A program made the translations under genes and the position numbers. A DNA stretch of 64,000 bases from Takakia lepidozioides. Lineage: Eukaryota; Streptophyta; Takakiopsida; Takakiales; Takakiaceae. The DNA is taken from contig CM060731.1 of assembly GCA_030704615.1 (NCBI GenBank), positions 71,776,756 through 71,840,755 on the forward strand. Reading direction: 5' to 3'. Under the pieces are notes generated by a model. That model searched no databases and was not told the origin of the DNA. It saw only the letters and a list, made by a program, of their open reading frames with translations. Below, in pieces: positions 32,598-44,172 of the stretch. How positions within the stretch are numbered: the stretch's first letter is position 1; every line of letters begins with the position of its first letter.

Positions 32598-34427
32598 TGC
32601 TGCAACCTCTTGAGCAGTACTCCCTTCCTGCTCAGTCAATGACAAGGCCTCATCCTGCCTCATCATCTCATCAATGAGAACCTCCTCAACCCGAGAAAAA
32701 TCCCCAACCTCATCCATCGCAGCTGCCTTGGCTGCCAACTCCCTTTGGACCTCGAGCACCTCCCACGTGTGCCATGGATGTCTACACCCCGTGGTCCTCA
32801 CCGGCTCGCCCCCACTCGCTGCCTGTACCGTCTCGGTAGGCAGAGAGACCATGAAGGGGAGTGCACTCCGCACTCTACATTGCTCAGCCATAGCCAAGCT
32901 GATAATCCAGGTCAAGCAATTGAGATCCATTGCTTGCCCCAACACCTGACGCCGTGATGCCTCAGAAAGAGAAGGCACCGCCGTGGTCCCAGTGGAAAAC
33001 CCCATAGCCCACTCTCGCTCGTCGGCATTAGGCTCCACTAACTGCTGCAACTGAGCATCCCACAAGAGGCCAGGTCCACCATCCCAAAAAACATGGGATC
33101 CTGGGAAGCTGAGCAGTGTAGGTAATGCTGCTCGTGGTTGACCCACCCTGTTGACCACTGCCAAAGGCGAATGGTCATCGTGTTTCACACGTTGAGACTG
33201 CCTCCCTGTGTCCAAAATGCCATCCACGGTGAGGTGTGCTGGCCGCTGCACCCCATCAAATGCACACTTGAGTAGTGCGGGTGACATCAAGTTAGTCCAC
33301 CAAAGCCGTGGACAATGAGCCCGTGACCCCACTGCAGCTGCATCCAGCAACACTGCTGACCCAAGCCACGACCGGACTTGATGCACACTGGCCATCACCC
33401 TGGCCCGAGAATCACCCATCAGTGGTACATTCTCCAAGATGTATGCTGGAGATACAGCTTGATGAAGCTGCAAGTAGCGCAAAATCCGCACCATCTCCCA
33501 AAACAGACCCGTCCTTGAGTCTCGCAATCCATTGCCATGCCCGGCTGATGAATGCCCTTGGCAGGGCCAACCTGCCACTACCAGATCAATGGAGCCAACC
33601 TGCTCCAAATCCTGCGCCCCCAGCAAAGAAATGTCTGCTGGCAAGGCTTGTTGGTATCCACGAACTGCAGACACTGGCAACAAGTCAGGGTATTGCTGTA
33701 CCAACTGAGCAACATGGCGCAGTGAGACACGTCGTGCAGTCTCATCCCTCTCCACATACAGGTAACATGGAACTCGTACACCTGCCTGTAGCACAGCAGC
33801 CAATCCGATGCTGATCCCGCCAAACAAGTCCAGAAGGCAAATGCCTTCATCCGGATACTGCCACACAATAGGTGTGGTATCCAATGGTGACAACTGAGGT
33901 GGTCCTGGTGCAATACCCGCACTCTCCTCCTCTCCTGACGGAACAAAAGCCTCTACCCAGGCTTGTTGCACCCGTCGATCAGCAACCTGCTGCAAATCCT
34001 TGCTCGTACCCCACAATGGAGTGTGAGCAACCATGGCAGGAAACTCCGCCATACCATGCATGTCATCCTGCTCTGCTAGAGGTGGCACATCCTCTGCATG
34101 GGCATTGCCTTCCAGCAACTCTCCAGGCCAACTAACTGCAGCTGTAAAGGCGGCTAGTGTTGGCATCTTGCCCCGCTGGGCAGCCGCTATACCCCCAATG
34201 AATGTCACAAGGAGCTGTGCACGGCGACCATCGCCTGACTGCCATCCAGGCCTATAGGATGCTGACTCCTCCCAAAAGTCCAGGGTGAAGCCCATGGGGT
34301 ATAACACTGCCCCACCAACGAGGACATCGTAAGAGACTGCGTCTGTCACAATGGCCTTGGCTCGCATTACTGAGCCATTGATAGGATGATCCGGCTGCAG
34401 TCTAATGGACAACTGATGCCGTGTCAT
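32595..34427 (-). CDS. Protease C-terminus fused to a C5 cytosine DNA methyltransferase (DNMT3-like order)
   Basis: This 610-residue frame starts with the end of the Ty3 protease (YDVLVGGAVLYPMGFTLDFW, residues 33-52) and continues into a cytosine-5 DNA methyltransferase. Motif I is LLDLFGGISIGLAAV (about 198-212), SAM-pocket motif II YVERDE (224-229), motif IV WPCQGHSSAGHGNGLRD with the catalytic Cys at 289, motif VI LENVP (331-335), motif VIII RAHCPRLWW (369-377) and a late motif X-like segment (LGQAMDLN, about 506-513). Target-recognition sequence lies at about 385-480. The order and short catalytic size resemble DNMT3-type enzymes. It should methylate cytosines in DNA, possibly the element's own cDNA. 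All key catalytic residues I can check are present. The terminal TAG (32595) separates it in frame from RT. Ty3 elements with methyltransferases were reported from charophytes (de Mendoza and co-workers, 2018). Confidence 0.88.
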   Translation of the reverse strand: MTRHQLSIRLQPDHPINGSVMRAKAIVTDAVSYDVLVGGAVLYPMGFTLDFWEESASYRPGWQSGDGRRAQLLVTFIGGIAAAQRGKMPTLAAFTAAVSWPGELLEGNAHAEDVPPLAEQDDMHGMAEFPAMVAHTPLWGTSKDLQQVADRRVQQAWVEAFVPSGEEESAGIAPGPPQLSPLDTTPIVWQYPDEGICLLDLFGGISIGLAAVLQAGVRVPCYLYVERDETARRVSLRHVAQLVQQYPDLLPVSAVRGYQQALPADISLLGAQDLEQVGSIDLVVAGWPCQGHSSAGHGNGLRDSRTGLFWEMVRILRYLQLHQAVSPAYILENVPLMGDSRARVMASVHQVRSWLGSAVLLDAAAVGSRAHCPRLWWTNLMSPALLKCAFDGVQRPAHLTVDGILDTGRQSQRVKHDDHSPLAVVNRVGQPRAALPTLLSFPGSHVFWDGGPGLLWDAQLQQLVEPNADEREWAMGFSTGTTAVPSLSEASRRQVLGQAMDLNCLTWIISLAMAEQCRVRSALPFMVSLPTETVQAASGGEPVRTTGCRHPWHTWEVLEVQRELAAKAAAMDEVGDFSRVEEVLIDEMMRQDEALSLTEQEGSTAQEVAA

Positions 34428-34901
34428 GCCCCGAGCCTGCTCTGATCCTCCCAGAGATGTCTATATCTGGAAAGGACAAGGCTCCATATCCGTCTCCATG
34501 AGGCCCAAACCTGCAATAGCAGCTCTGCCCAACATCAGTGGCTGAGCTCCCGAGTCCAACAAGACCCGCAGTGGCCGGTACTTCTTGTCTGCCGGTCCAC
34601 TGAAAGTGAAAATGCCTCCCTGGTTGTCTAACAAGACAACTCCAGGTGTCACCATGGCGCACTCAAAGGCTGGCCTAGCTGGCAGCTTCGTCAACCTGAC
34701 AGCTGCAGCTTGCCAGGGCGCAGCCGTGGCAGTCTTGACCCTCAAATCCGAGGATCCCTCTGCCACTACACCTTCCACTAACTCCGCAGAAGATGAAGTG
34801 ACCTCCCCACTCTCACAGAGTGTTGCTGCTAGTCGAACACTGCAGCTGGTCTCACCCCCGGCGTCGCAATCATTGTTGCCGAGAACAGTGGGGCCTGACA
34901 C
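34400..34901 (-). CDS. Retropepsin (aspartic protease) of the methyltransferase retrotransposon
   Basis: The frame encodes a stretch with PLRVLLDSGAQPLMLGRAAI, where D-S-G-A is the retropepsin active site, and GLGLMETDMEP further on. It runs into a TAG at 34461, then continues in the same frame (EQARGMTRHQLSIRL) into the protease C-terminus counted in the methyltransferase entry. It would cut the Gag-Pol polyprotein. Confidence 0.8.
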
Positions 34902-35239
34902 ACAAAGGTGGCTGCCCCCAATAACACACCGGCCGCACTAGCCTTGGCAGCAGGTGTCAGTGCTGCACGTGTAGCTCTCCCAAAAACCTCCGCCTCGGTA
35001 ACAGTCGGGCGAGAACTAGGTGCCATGGATGGCGTTGACACTGTCTCCGCCAAGGTGAACGACTGAGGAGCCTTGCCTGACGGCTTGCCTCCCCACGTTG
35101 TGGATCCAACTCCACCTCTGCACCTCGTGGCTCAGGAACTCGTGCTGCTCCTCGAGTCACGGCTGCAGCAGACTCCACCTGCCTCTAGTGGTAGTGCTGC
35201 TCCACACATGAAATCCCATGCCTCCCATATCTCCTCCCT

Positions 35240-36612
35240 CAGGAGCAGGAGGTGGACCATCCCGCCTGGGAGCCGGTACCGCCTGAGCTATAGCCATTGG
35301 CAGCGAGCCTCTGCTCTAGCTGCTGAAGCCGATTGGCCATGCCTTGGTCAACACCCTGACCTCCGCGTCCTTGGCATGTGGGATTGCCCTTGGCCTGCAC
35401 CTCGTGCCCGACCACCTCGTCCTCTTTGGGCTGGTCCACCTCGCCCCCGGCCACCATTGTTCCCTTGGAACTGGCCTGGGCGACTCAGGATGCAAGTCAT
35501 AACACTGGGCATCTCCATGCCCATACTTGCCACAATGCCCACACTGCAACTGTGCAGGCTGTGCTTGTATGCCGACCTTTTGCCACTCTCTAGGCAATCT
35601 CTTCTTGACATGGGTCCTCCACAAGTCCAACATATCACCCCTGGTTGCTGTTGGTCTGCAAAAGATGCCACGGGCCTCTGCACTTGAGGTCCCCTGTAAG
35701 CTCCATGGAACTTGGGCTGGGCAACCTTGCCCCCCTGACCACGCTGTTGGGCAGTCCCTTGTGCCTGTGGGCTGACAGCTGTGCCCGTGCAGCTTGTCCT
35801 TGCCAAATCCAATTGTAACAACTCGCTCCTCCACCATGTGAGCTCAATCCGCTCAGCCAGCAGAAACACATCTGCTAATGTGGGTTGGGCTGCTTGTAAC
35901 AGGGTTGCATCTCGCACCCTTCTTTGAGCTCCTTGTCCAGAATTCCATACCAAAACTGGATTGCCTGAGCTTCAGTAACCCCTTGGGTCACAACTTATCA
36001 AGCGCCTCATACGAGTGTACGCCTCTCGCAGGCTCTCACTGGGTTTGCGCTGGAAGTCTTGCAACTTCGCAGCTTCTCTGTCTGTACACCTTGTAGTTCC
36101 TCCGCAACTCCTGGAAGAACTCCACCACCGGGTTGAATCTAGGCACATGTGTTGTAGTAGTGGCACGAGGAGTAGTAGCACCTTTTGAACTGGGTACCAC
36201 ATCAGAAGTACCAGCACTACTGCTCCACTACTAGTGCTGGCAGTGGGAGCTGGGAGAGCTATTGGTACTGATTGCCGCAACTGGTCGCGTCGTGCCTCGA
36301 GTAATGGAGACGTAGTCAGATGACCAATACATCCTCCACTCCTCAATCTCTGATTCATGTCCTCGCCTGAACTCGTGTTAATCGTCCATAGGCGGGCCTT
36401 CCAAATGTTGGAACAATCCCTTCCACGCCATGAATGGGAGGTGAATAGCTGTGGATTGCGCATCTGCTGCAAATCACACCAGCTGTCAAACTCCTGGATA
36501 AAGTCATCCAACTCGATTGTGCCCAACAGTCCAGAGTACCTACGAGGCCCCTTGGTAGCTCCATACATCTTCTCCATGTCGTCCCACAACAATGGCGAAT
36601 GAAAGTGCACAC
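35240..36612 (-). pseudogene. Gag of the methyltransferase retrotransposon, with zinc knuckles, frameshifted
   Basis: The frame from 36610 has a Ty3 gag look: FIQEFDSWCDLQQMRNPQLF and, near 36000, EAYTRMRRLISCDPRGY, then a stop at 35972. It resumes in the same frame with TLADVFLLAERIELTWW. A first knuckle-like CWTCGG appears near 35625; after a frame shift the classical CCHC knuckle CGHCGKYGHGDAQC (C-x2-C-x4-H-x4-C) follows near 35515. Gag packages the element RNA. Start choice: the Met at 36610 is the first in a frame with gag-like content, though coding may begin further upstream. Confidence 0.65.
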
Positions 36613-37560
36613 CTGTTGATGAAGCCTCCGAGTCTGTGTCTGACTCTACAGTAATTGAGGGTGGCGGTTGAAGGTGGTCTGAAACCGAAACCTCGTCTGT
36701 GACCCACTCTCACTGTTACACCTGTAGCCGTATTCCCCTCAAAACCCTTGGGTAACTCCGTAATGACACTCACAATGTGCACCTCCTCCACGTGACACTT
36801 ATAAGGCTCTAGTACTAATCTAATAGGGACAAGGTGGGCAAGTTGCAGTTTAAGGGTCTATCCCAATGGATCAAGGCACATGCACCTGCATCCCACCGCA
36901 AGAACTCCTATGGTTGGCTGGTCATCAACCCAGCCTCACCATAGAAGAAACACTGGTGGTCTTGCTAGTCATCACTCCAGCCTCACCACCGACAGCATAC
37001 TCTAGGATTGCCGGGGTGATTCAAATCCGGCCTAATCCCTATGAAAGCAAGCGCCCACACAAAACCAAACATGGCGCACAGTCAAGCATGCAGGTTGGGG
37101 GGGATCCAAACACAAGAAATCAAAACATCAACACCCCCACACCAAATCCAGCTGCAATGCTGATCCGGAGGGAATAGCCCAGCTCCAAAACCCCGGATGA
37201 CTGGCCCCCACCAAGAGGGCTTTGGCAAGTACAAGTACAAGGTAATGAAAATAGTACAGAGATGGAGGGGAAGAATAAGAAGCCGACCAAGCAAGATCTA
37301 ATCCTGATCTATGCTATCAACTGCCAGACTTTGTTTTTATTTTCATAAATTTGTACTTCTGCTCATGAAAACCGATTGTCTTACTACTCCGCTCATGCCG
37401 CCTCATGCTCATGAATAGCAAAACCATCATTGTAGACATAGGCTGTATCAAGCAATCAATCGAATTGCCCATGAGACAGGAAACACAGACCTGAACAGCA
37501 AGGTGACCAGTTATAATGTGAAGCCAGAAGGGCGAGAAAACAGTCATGGACTTTGATGAT
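36613..37560. other. Junction between two retroelements, no complete gene
   Basis: 36613-36840 probably holds the start of the minus-strand gag leader. From about 36850 the sequence resembles Ty3 gag-protease linker DNA of the plus-strand copy A (for example around 37200-37310), with many stops. No LTR for either element was recognised here, so both are truncated at this junction. Confidence 0.35.
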
Positions 37561-37589
37561 TCTATGCCAGTATCCAATGAGAATTGAAA

Positions 37590-39285
37590 GCACAGAACTA
37601 ACTGATGTACTGATAGATGGAGGCTCTGGAGTAAATATCATGACAGACCAATAAGAAAGAAGCTGGTCTAAGAAGTAACATGAAACCAGCCCCATTTACA
37701 GTAACAATGGCAGATCAAAGGAGTGTACAGCCATTGGGATTAATAAGAGGAGTTAAGATACAGATACAGAAGATGATCTTTATTGATCACAGTAACTGTG
37801 TTGAAGATGGATGAAGTCATGGAGGTTACTCCTTATTATTGGGAGTCCATGGCTGAAACAGGCCAGGGTATTCCATGACTGGAATTTCAGTTTGTACTAA
37901 CCGTGCATAATGGGTAGCCGACGAGATTACAAATTACCACAAAGAAATCTAGTAGATTACCTGCTACGAGAAGACTTCGAGGGGTCAGAGAGTATGATTG
38001 GAGAGGAGGACTGGATGAGGAGCAGGAAGCTACCCTGTTTGCGGCACACCCAGAGTGGGAAGGGGAGCAGGTTGCAGAGATGCGGCTGGAAGGCCTAAGT
38101 TGTTTAAGAAGTATGTGTTGTGGTGTAGTGTCAGCAACACCAATTTGAAGAGGAAGAGAAGGAGAAATGGGAATCCTAGAGGAACCAGCCATTGTGAGTT
38201 TACAGGATGAAGTGGGACTGGTTGGAACAATCACAGCTGATGAGCAGGTGAGGGAAGTGAAGTGGGAACCGAAGGAGGAACCGAGGATGGGGAAGGTAGT
38301 AGAGCTGAATTGGAGCCAGAATTCTTGAAGAAGCTAAGAGTTTGTTCATCAAATACAGAGATGTATTTGCTGGAGCTATGAGGATCTAAAAGGGATACCA
38401 CCTGAAATCTGTCAGCATAAGATTGAACTGGACCAGGATCAGTACCAATCAAGCAGGCAAGGTACAGAATGAAATCCCAACTATGCACAGAAGGTTGGAG
38501 AAGAGATCAAGAAGTTGGCTGAGGCTTAAGTTTATATACCCAATAGAGTATACAACTTGGTTGGTCACCCATGGTGATTAGTTCCCAAGAAGAATGGTAA
38601 ACTAAGAGTTTGTGTGAACTACAAGAAGATGAATGCTTGTAAGAAGAAAGAAGAAGAAAGATCATTTCCCTTTGCCATTCACAGAAGCAGTATTGGACAT
38701 TGTGGCAGGCCATGAGATGTACTCATTCATGGATGACTTCAGTTGTTATAATCAAAGTGCAAGAGGCAGAAGAAGAAGAGACAAGAAAAGACAGCTTTCA
38801 TCACAGACTGGGTGCTTATGCATAAAAAGTCATGCCCTTTGGACTTTGTAATGCACCAGCAACCTTTCATAGAGTGATAAGTGAATCTTTTCATGAGTAT
38901 CTGGATGATTTCATGCAGGTGTTCTTGGATGATTTCAGTGTGGACAGCTCTAAGAAGGCGGCACTTGCATAAATTGGAGTTATGTCTGGCCAGATGCAGG
39001 ATGAGAAGGTCGGCCTTGAATCCAAGAAGAGGAAGCTGTACTTCTGTGTGAACTCAGGGGTTGCTTCTGGGACACATTGTGTGTAAGAGGGGACTTCTTG
39101 TGGATCCAAGGAAAACAGAGGCCATTTAAAGCCTCTCCACCACCAGTGAATGTTAAGAGTCTAAAGGAGATTCCTTGGACAAACCAAAAGATTTGTCAGA
39201 CGGTATGCAAAGATAGCAGCACCATTGAGCAAACGTCTTAAGAAAGATGCAGTGTTTGCATGGACACCTGAATGTCAACAGGAAA
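37590..39285 (+). pseudogene. Ty3 protease and reverse transcriptase remnants of copy A
   Basis: Plus-strand fragments in shifting frames: TDVLIDGGSGVNIMTD (protease active site as D-G-G-S-G) near 37600; KKNGKLRVCVNY near 38590; YSFMDDFSCYNQ near 38720 and MPFGLCNAPATFHRVI near 38832; EYLDDFMQVFLDDFSV near 38900 (YxDD-like); RRYAKIAAPLSKRLKKDAVF near 39200. Frameshifts and stops are frequent, so it is dead. It shows that the ORF3 family had an ordinary Ty3 pol. Confidence 0.7.
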
Positions 39286-42200
39286 TTGGAGGGATTTTAA
39301 GCGCAAGAGTCGGCGTCGTTCCAAGTAACGGGCGTGTTCTGAGGGACAAACCATCAATGCTATAGCTTTGAAGCTAGGGAGAACTAACAGATTATACGCT
39401 CGCAATATTACTTACGCAGTGGCATAGGGACGGAAGAGACACAGAGCGGATCTTTTCTCTTAATCGATTGCTTGCAAGCCCCGCGGCTTACAAGAAATGA
39501 CCCAATTAGCATTTTGTGGCAACCATACGTTTATGTTTTGTGCCCTGCAGGCCATTTCTTCAATTGTTACATCCAAAACCTTTCGTGGGTCAGCTAGAAT
39601 GAGAGAATGGAAGAAATCAGGGTGAAGAGCACCACAATCCTGCAGAAACAAACGATTGCTACTTCACAGGCGGTACAGTTACTGAAGGAGCTGCGATTAG
39701 AAGGATTGCAAAGCAAAGATTGGACATTGCACCATAGGCAGTACATGTTACAATTCTTGCAGAACTTTGAGCCGAGGACAGAGCAACAACGGTGAAGGGA
39801 GTTGAATTAGAAATTACTCCCCCTATACCTACAGCAATTGTTTGAATTGCCATCAGGTCAGGTGCATGTGGAGGAGCACAGGCAAGACTGCAAATAGGGG
39901 ACTTTATTCCAAGAAGGGAGTTTCTTTAAAACTCAGGGTTATGCTTGTACCAAGGCCGTCTACCCAGGGCTAAGGGAGGTAGGCCAAGTATTGAACATTC
40001 TGTTTGCCATGAAACAAAACCAACAGTATTTGAGCAAATCCTTCACAGAGGAAATACTCAAAGCCCTGAGAGGAGAAGAGGTAGCATGGGCGGACATAAT
40101 GTACAACGCATTGTAGAGGAGATGAAAAGATTACAGGGCACTGCTGCAAAGTCTCCTATCATAGTGTCTGGCCCAATCATTGCTCAAATAATTCTTGATT
40201 CTTGCATACTTGATGCTCGGGAAAGAAAGGAGATGGGAGTGTTTGAGACCGAAACCACTGGCAATGGAAGAGCAAGGCTCTTCACACAGTGAGGGTGGAC
40301 TGGCAGGGCAACCCCAGTCTAAGAGACAGAGGCGGGGAAAGACTGTAGTGGCGGATCCATTGGCTTCACGAAAACCGCATGATAATGTTTCTCAAGCTCT
40401 TGTGCAGGAAGGGGCACAGCAGCACAGAGAGCTGCTATTATTGGAAGCAGGACCTTCAGAGAGGGAAGAGGAAGTTACTTACTTCAGTATCACAACAGCC
40501 ATCACAGCCAGATGATCGGCTTGTCACAGAGTTACCACAAGTTGTCCATGCAGTTCCACCAGAAATAATTGATTTGGAGAAAGAAGGGTTAGATATCCCC
40601 ACTACAGAACAGGTGGTGGCAGAAATTGAGAAGGGGGAACCTTCTCTATGAAAATTCTGGTCTGGTCAGGGAAACAGTGATTCCGGAGGTGCAGCGGTTG
40701 TCGAGGGGAAACCCTGCGGTGCATATAATACACGCACCTGTAACGGAAGTACCACAGGTAGAATGTCAAGACACTGCAGCACCTGTGACGGATGAAATGG
40801 TTTAGGAAGAAAATCTGGTGGGGCAATGGCCTGAATGGTTCGTGAGGCATCACACTGTTGAGGATCAGGGAGAACAATAGCAAGCTCACCATGATGACTC
40901 TCAACAGGCCATGCTTATGAGTTCCATAAGCAGGACACCTAATTTGTTTGGCACTTATGTCAAATCCCATGTTCCAACTACCCAATTGGCAGCTTTGAGG
41001 GAGGAACTCAGGAAGGATTATGAGGCTTGACTTGCCACTGAGTGTGCAAACAAGGTCGATGAGGAGGTCACTCTCAAGATACAGCAAGACTTAGAGAGTA
41101 CAAAAGCGGCTTTGCAATTGGCCAAGGAACAATTGATTGAGGCAGGCCTCGCGCAAGACCAGTTGCACGAAGCACATAAGCAACAGCTATACCAAATGCA
41201 GGTGAAGCATGAAAGCAAGTTGTAAGAAGTGAATGCACTACATACGGAGTTGCAGACAGTGCATGACAGGATGGCCATACAATGTGCTACACTCACAACT
41301 ACGGTTGACCAAGCTACAATAGAAATAAACAGTCAAGCGGAAAGATGTACGAAGGCAGAGGCAGAGAATGTGGAGCAAGCGAAACTCATTGTCGATATGA
41401 AGAATACAATCTGTCGCAATGAGAATACTTTCAAACAATACAGGCAGGTTGAAGCTGACCAAGAGAGGTACATCCTGGAGTTGCAACAAACGCTCATGGT
41501 AAATAGAAATGAACTCTCTGTGGCTAACAAGGCTTGGAAGGAAGCCAATAATCTGGCTGCTGCCTATGCGAGTTTGGTTGAACCTCATGCGAAGCGCATG
41601 GAGGCTTTACAGCAGCAGATAGATGTGTACAGGCTCACAGAGAAACACTCTCAGGGGTGCCACAAGCAACTTGGTGGATAACCACCTTATGCAGGTCTGG
41701 TTAGCACAAGGGCCGGTGGAGGGCAAAGCACCACGAAAGCTTACCCAAAGCGAGATGAATGAGCTCAAACTGCAAGTGCAGAACTCATTGCCAAAAGACA
41801 ATATATACATGTCTATAGTAGGATAGCGGAGTTACAGGAGGATGTAGACGGCCTGCAGACTCAGGTGGAGGACCTCACTTCAAATATCGACAAGAGAGTC
41901 TTTGTACCTGAGGAACAGCTGATGGCTTCTTATTTACAAGCCAGAACTTTGGCTTTTCAGTCTTCTTCGCATGGGGTGCAGAGATGCCAATGGTACAAGA
42001 GCCAGTGCCGCCAACACCACAACAAGTCACTGTGCCAGTAGCTGACCCTGTTGTTACTACAGCCACACACCACAGCCACCACAGCCTGAGGTATGGGGGA
42101 ATGCTGCTTTTAACCCACCTAAAACTCCAACTGCAACGGGAGTACAGTCGGGCTATGATTATGCCCTTCAACCAATTCCCATTGTGTTGGATTTGGCTTG

Positions 42201-43165
42201 GAAGGAATTTAGTCCTCCGTAGTCGTTGGCACATTACTATCAAATCATGCGCATTTGGCTGCCAGTGGCAACTAGGACTAAAGTTCTTCCGAACAATCGA
42301 CAATTGAGGATCATCACTTTGCGCAGTACTGGCATGAGGCAAGTACCATGTTGAAGGAATTAATTGCCTTCCAAATTGTACATGGATTCATTTATACCAA
42401 GACCAAAGAGGTAGCAAGTATTGTCATGGGCTGCGGGTTATACTACGCTGCTTGTTTTCTGGTACGTTATCACATTGAGCAGCAGAAGATGCAAACGCGT
42501 TTTCTGAGTTATTCCAGTGGGGATCATTGGGTCTTACCTTCAGTGCCACCTCATATGTACCTATATGAGGCAAAAGTTATGATGCAAAAGGATTCTTTGA
42601 TTCGTTCATGGTTTCATGCGGCCTGGAACAATTTGTCAACATAGAAATTCGGCCCTGACGATATTTTCTTTAAGGGACACGAGGCATGGAAATACTTGCA
42701 CAATTTACAAGTCATTGGTACCCCACTCACCTGGACAGACAAGGAGCTTAGGGTCTTCACCAATTTTGCAATTCAGCGCTTACAACAACAAGTTTTACAG
42801 TTTAAACTTCCAGACATGGTGGAACAACATTGTATGCCCCAGAGAATTCCAGTTAGCGTTCGACATTTAAAACACCTCAGGGGGGACGAGGATTCTAATA
42901 CAACTGTTTCTTCAGCGACTTCTTTTGACATGGCAGAGGACTATGCAATTCAGATGGCAGAGAGAAGCGACGGGGGTCTCCTATGCCTGAAAGATTACCT
43001 CGATATCAGCCTCCAGAGGGACTGACATATCCGGTAGTGTTCAATCATCTCCCTCAACCAGTGACAGACACGGGCTCGCACACGGAGTCCTTCACGAGAC
43101 TCTAACCGTCAAAAGGGTGCTCGCTCACAAAGGGTTACAAATCCCAAACGGTAAACCGTGAGGAC
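39286..43165 (+). pseudogene. ORF3 (unknown coiled-coil protein), degraded copy A
   Basis: This copy matches ORF3 of copy B from about B position 49472 onward, with many stops and frameshifts. Recognisable pieces include QLAFCGNHTFMFCALQA (39500), TLHHRQYMLQFLQNFEP (39725), the coiled-coil block (41045-41640), DNHLMQVWLAQGPVEGK (41675), VASIVMGCGLYYAACFLVRY (42410) and WTDKELRVFTNFAIQRLQQQ (42730). It is the most diverged of the three copies, so the family has been present for some time. Confidence 0.75.
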
Positions 43166-43175
43166 ACGGTTTTTT

Positions 43176-43189
43176 GAGAGGGGAAGGGG
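43176..43189 (+). other. Polypurine tract of copy A
   Basis: GAGAGGGGAAGGGG followed by TAA and then the LTR start TGTTAGAGGACTG. The same arrangement precedes the 3' LTRs of copies B and C. Confidence 0.75.
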
Positions 43190-43192
43190 TAA

Positions 43193-44172
43193 TGTTAGAG
43201 GACTGTTTGGGACTTAGGCACTTTTACGGGATCTGTGGGGTACCCTTAATTTTTGCACAGACTGAGACCAACAGGAGCTTAGGGGTGACAGCAGCACACT
43301 TTAAGGGGGGGTTACACAGCCCGTCACCGCCCACACAACCCGTCACAGTCCACACACAGCCCGTCACAACACAAACACATTCACACAGCCCACCCCGTCA
43401 CACCACTCCCGTCACATCCATTCCAACCTCCAACACAGCCCAACACACCACAGCCCTTCACCAGTCACAGCTCACCTGCCCGACACAGCCCAACACATTC
43501 GCACAGACAGTCACAGTTTCACACAGCCAGTCACAGCTTGACACAGTTGTCACGACCATATGGAACGGATAGCAGGACAGAGAACGACTGTGGGGAACAA
43601 CATCTGCGAATGGAACAGTTAGTTCACGGATGACGGTTAGTGAGGGAAATGGTTAGAACCACGGAAAGGAAATAAAGCGGAGCGGGACTGGATGAGGATC
43701 ACTTCGTGGGGATCAGAACTAACTTGGAAATGAAGCGGAGAGCGCATCTCTGAGGAGAAAGAGGGAAGCACGGAGTAGGAGGAAACGATCTGTTGATACT
43801 GGCTGAATGCAAGAAGTAGAGTTGTAATGTAGAGCAGAATAGAGACACCATGGCTTCAGCCTGATACTTGATAGATATTAATCTGATACATACTTCATAC
43901 TCACACTGTGTAGAGAGACCAAAGTGAAGCTGTGGAATGAATGGATGGAACTTGATAGATTTCTGAAGCAAACTGATACTTAATTGCAGAGTAGGTAACT
44001 CGCTAACATGAATGCGGGAAGGAGTACAAATAGGAAACACCCCCATGATACACTAGCTTGAGGTCATGACTGATGTTCTGAGCGGGCTGAGTGCTTAGAG
44101 ATTTCCAACTCTTCTATCTTGGAGTTCCCACCTCGGATAGCGAAGGGATTGGTGAGTAAAAGCCGCGCGACA
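43193..44172 (+). repeat. 3' LTR of copy A
   Basis: Starts TGTTAGAGGACTG and ends GCCGCGCGACA (980 bp), matching the LTRs at 45455, 53354 and 58570. It contains a degenerate CACAGCC array (43315-43550). Confidence 0.85.

Larger units (their letters stand above)
28668..36840 (-). mobile_element. Ty3/Gypsy LTR retrotransposon encoding a DNA methyltransferase and a PHD finger
   Basis: Minus-strand order: gag with zinc knuckles (36612-35240), protease (34901-34400), C5 DNA methyltransferase (about 33870-32800), RT (32435-31641), RNase H and integrase (31571-29781), PHD finger (29784-29461). A polypurine tract (AGGGGGGCGAT on the minus strand, 29201-29211) directly precedes TGTGGCAGAC, the likely start of the 3' LTR at 29200. 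No matching 5' LTR was found near 36800, where sequence of another retroelement begins. Protease through integrase share one frame apart from three stops (TAG 34461, TAG 32595, TAA 31641) and a frameshift near 29870. The element is close to intact but probably not autonomous. Confidence 0.85.
36850..44172 (+). mobile_element. LTR retroelement copy A, degraded, 5' end missing
   Basis: Copy A runs protease and RT remnants (37590-39285), then the unknown ORF3 (39286-43165), a polypurine tract (43176-43189) and a 3' LTR (43193-44172). RT is joined directly to ORF3, so RNase H, integrase and the first part of ORF3 are deleted. The 3' LTR ends against the RNase H region of an antisense Ty3 pol. It belongs to the same family as copies B and C by LTR and ORF3 similarity. 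Confidence 0.75.

Noticed and set aside
32595-34427. Methyltransferase as an ordinary host gene or bacterial contaminant
   Set aside because: Its frame starts with Ty3 protease and is continuous with RT, and the surroundings are plant-type transposons.
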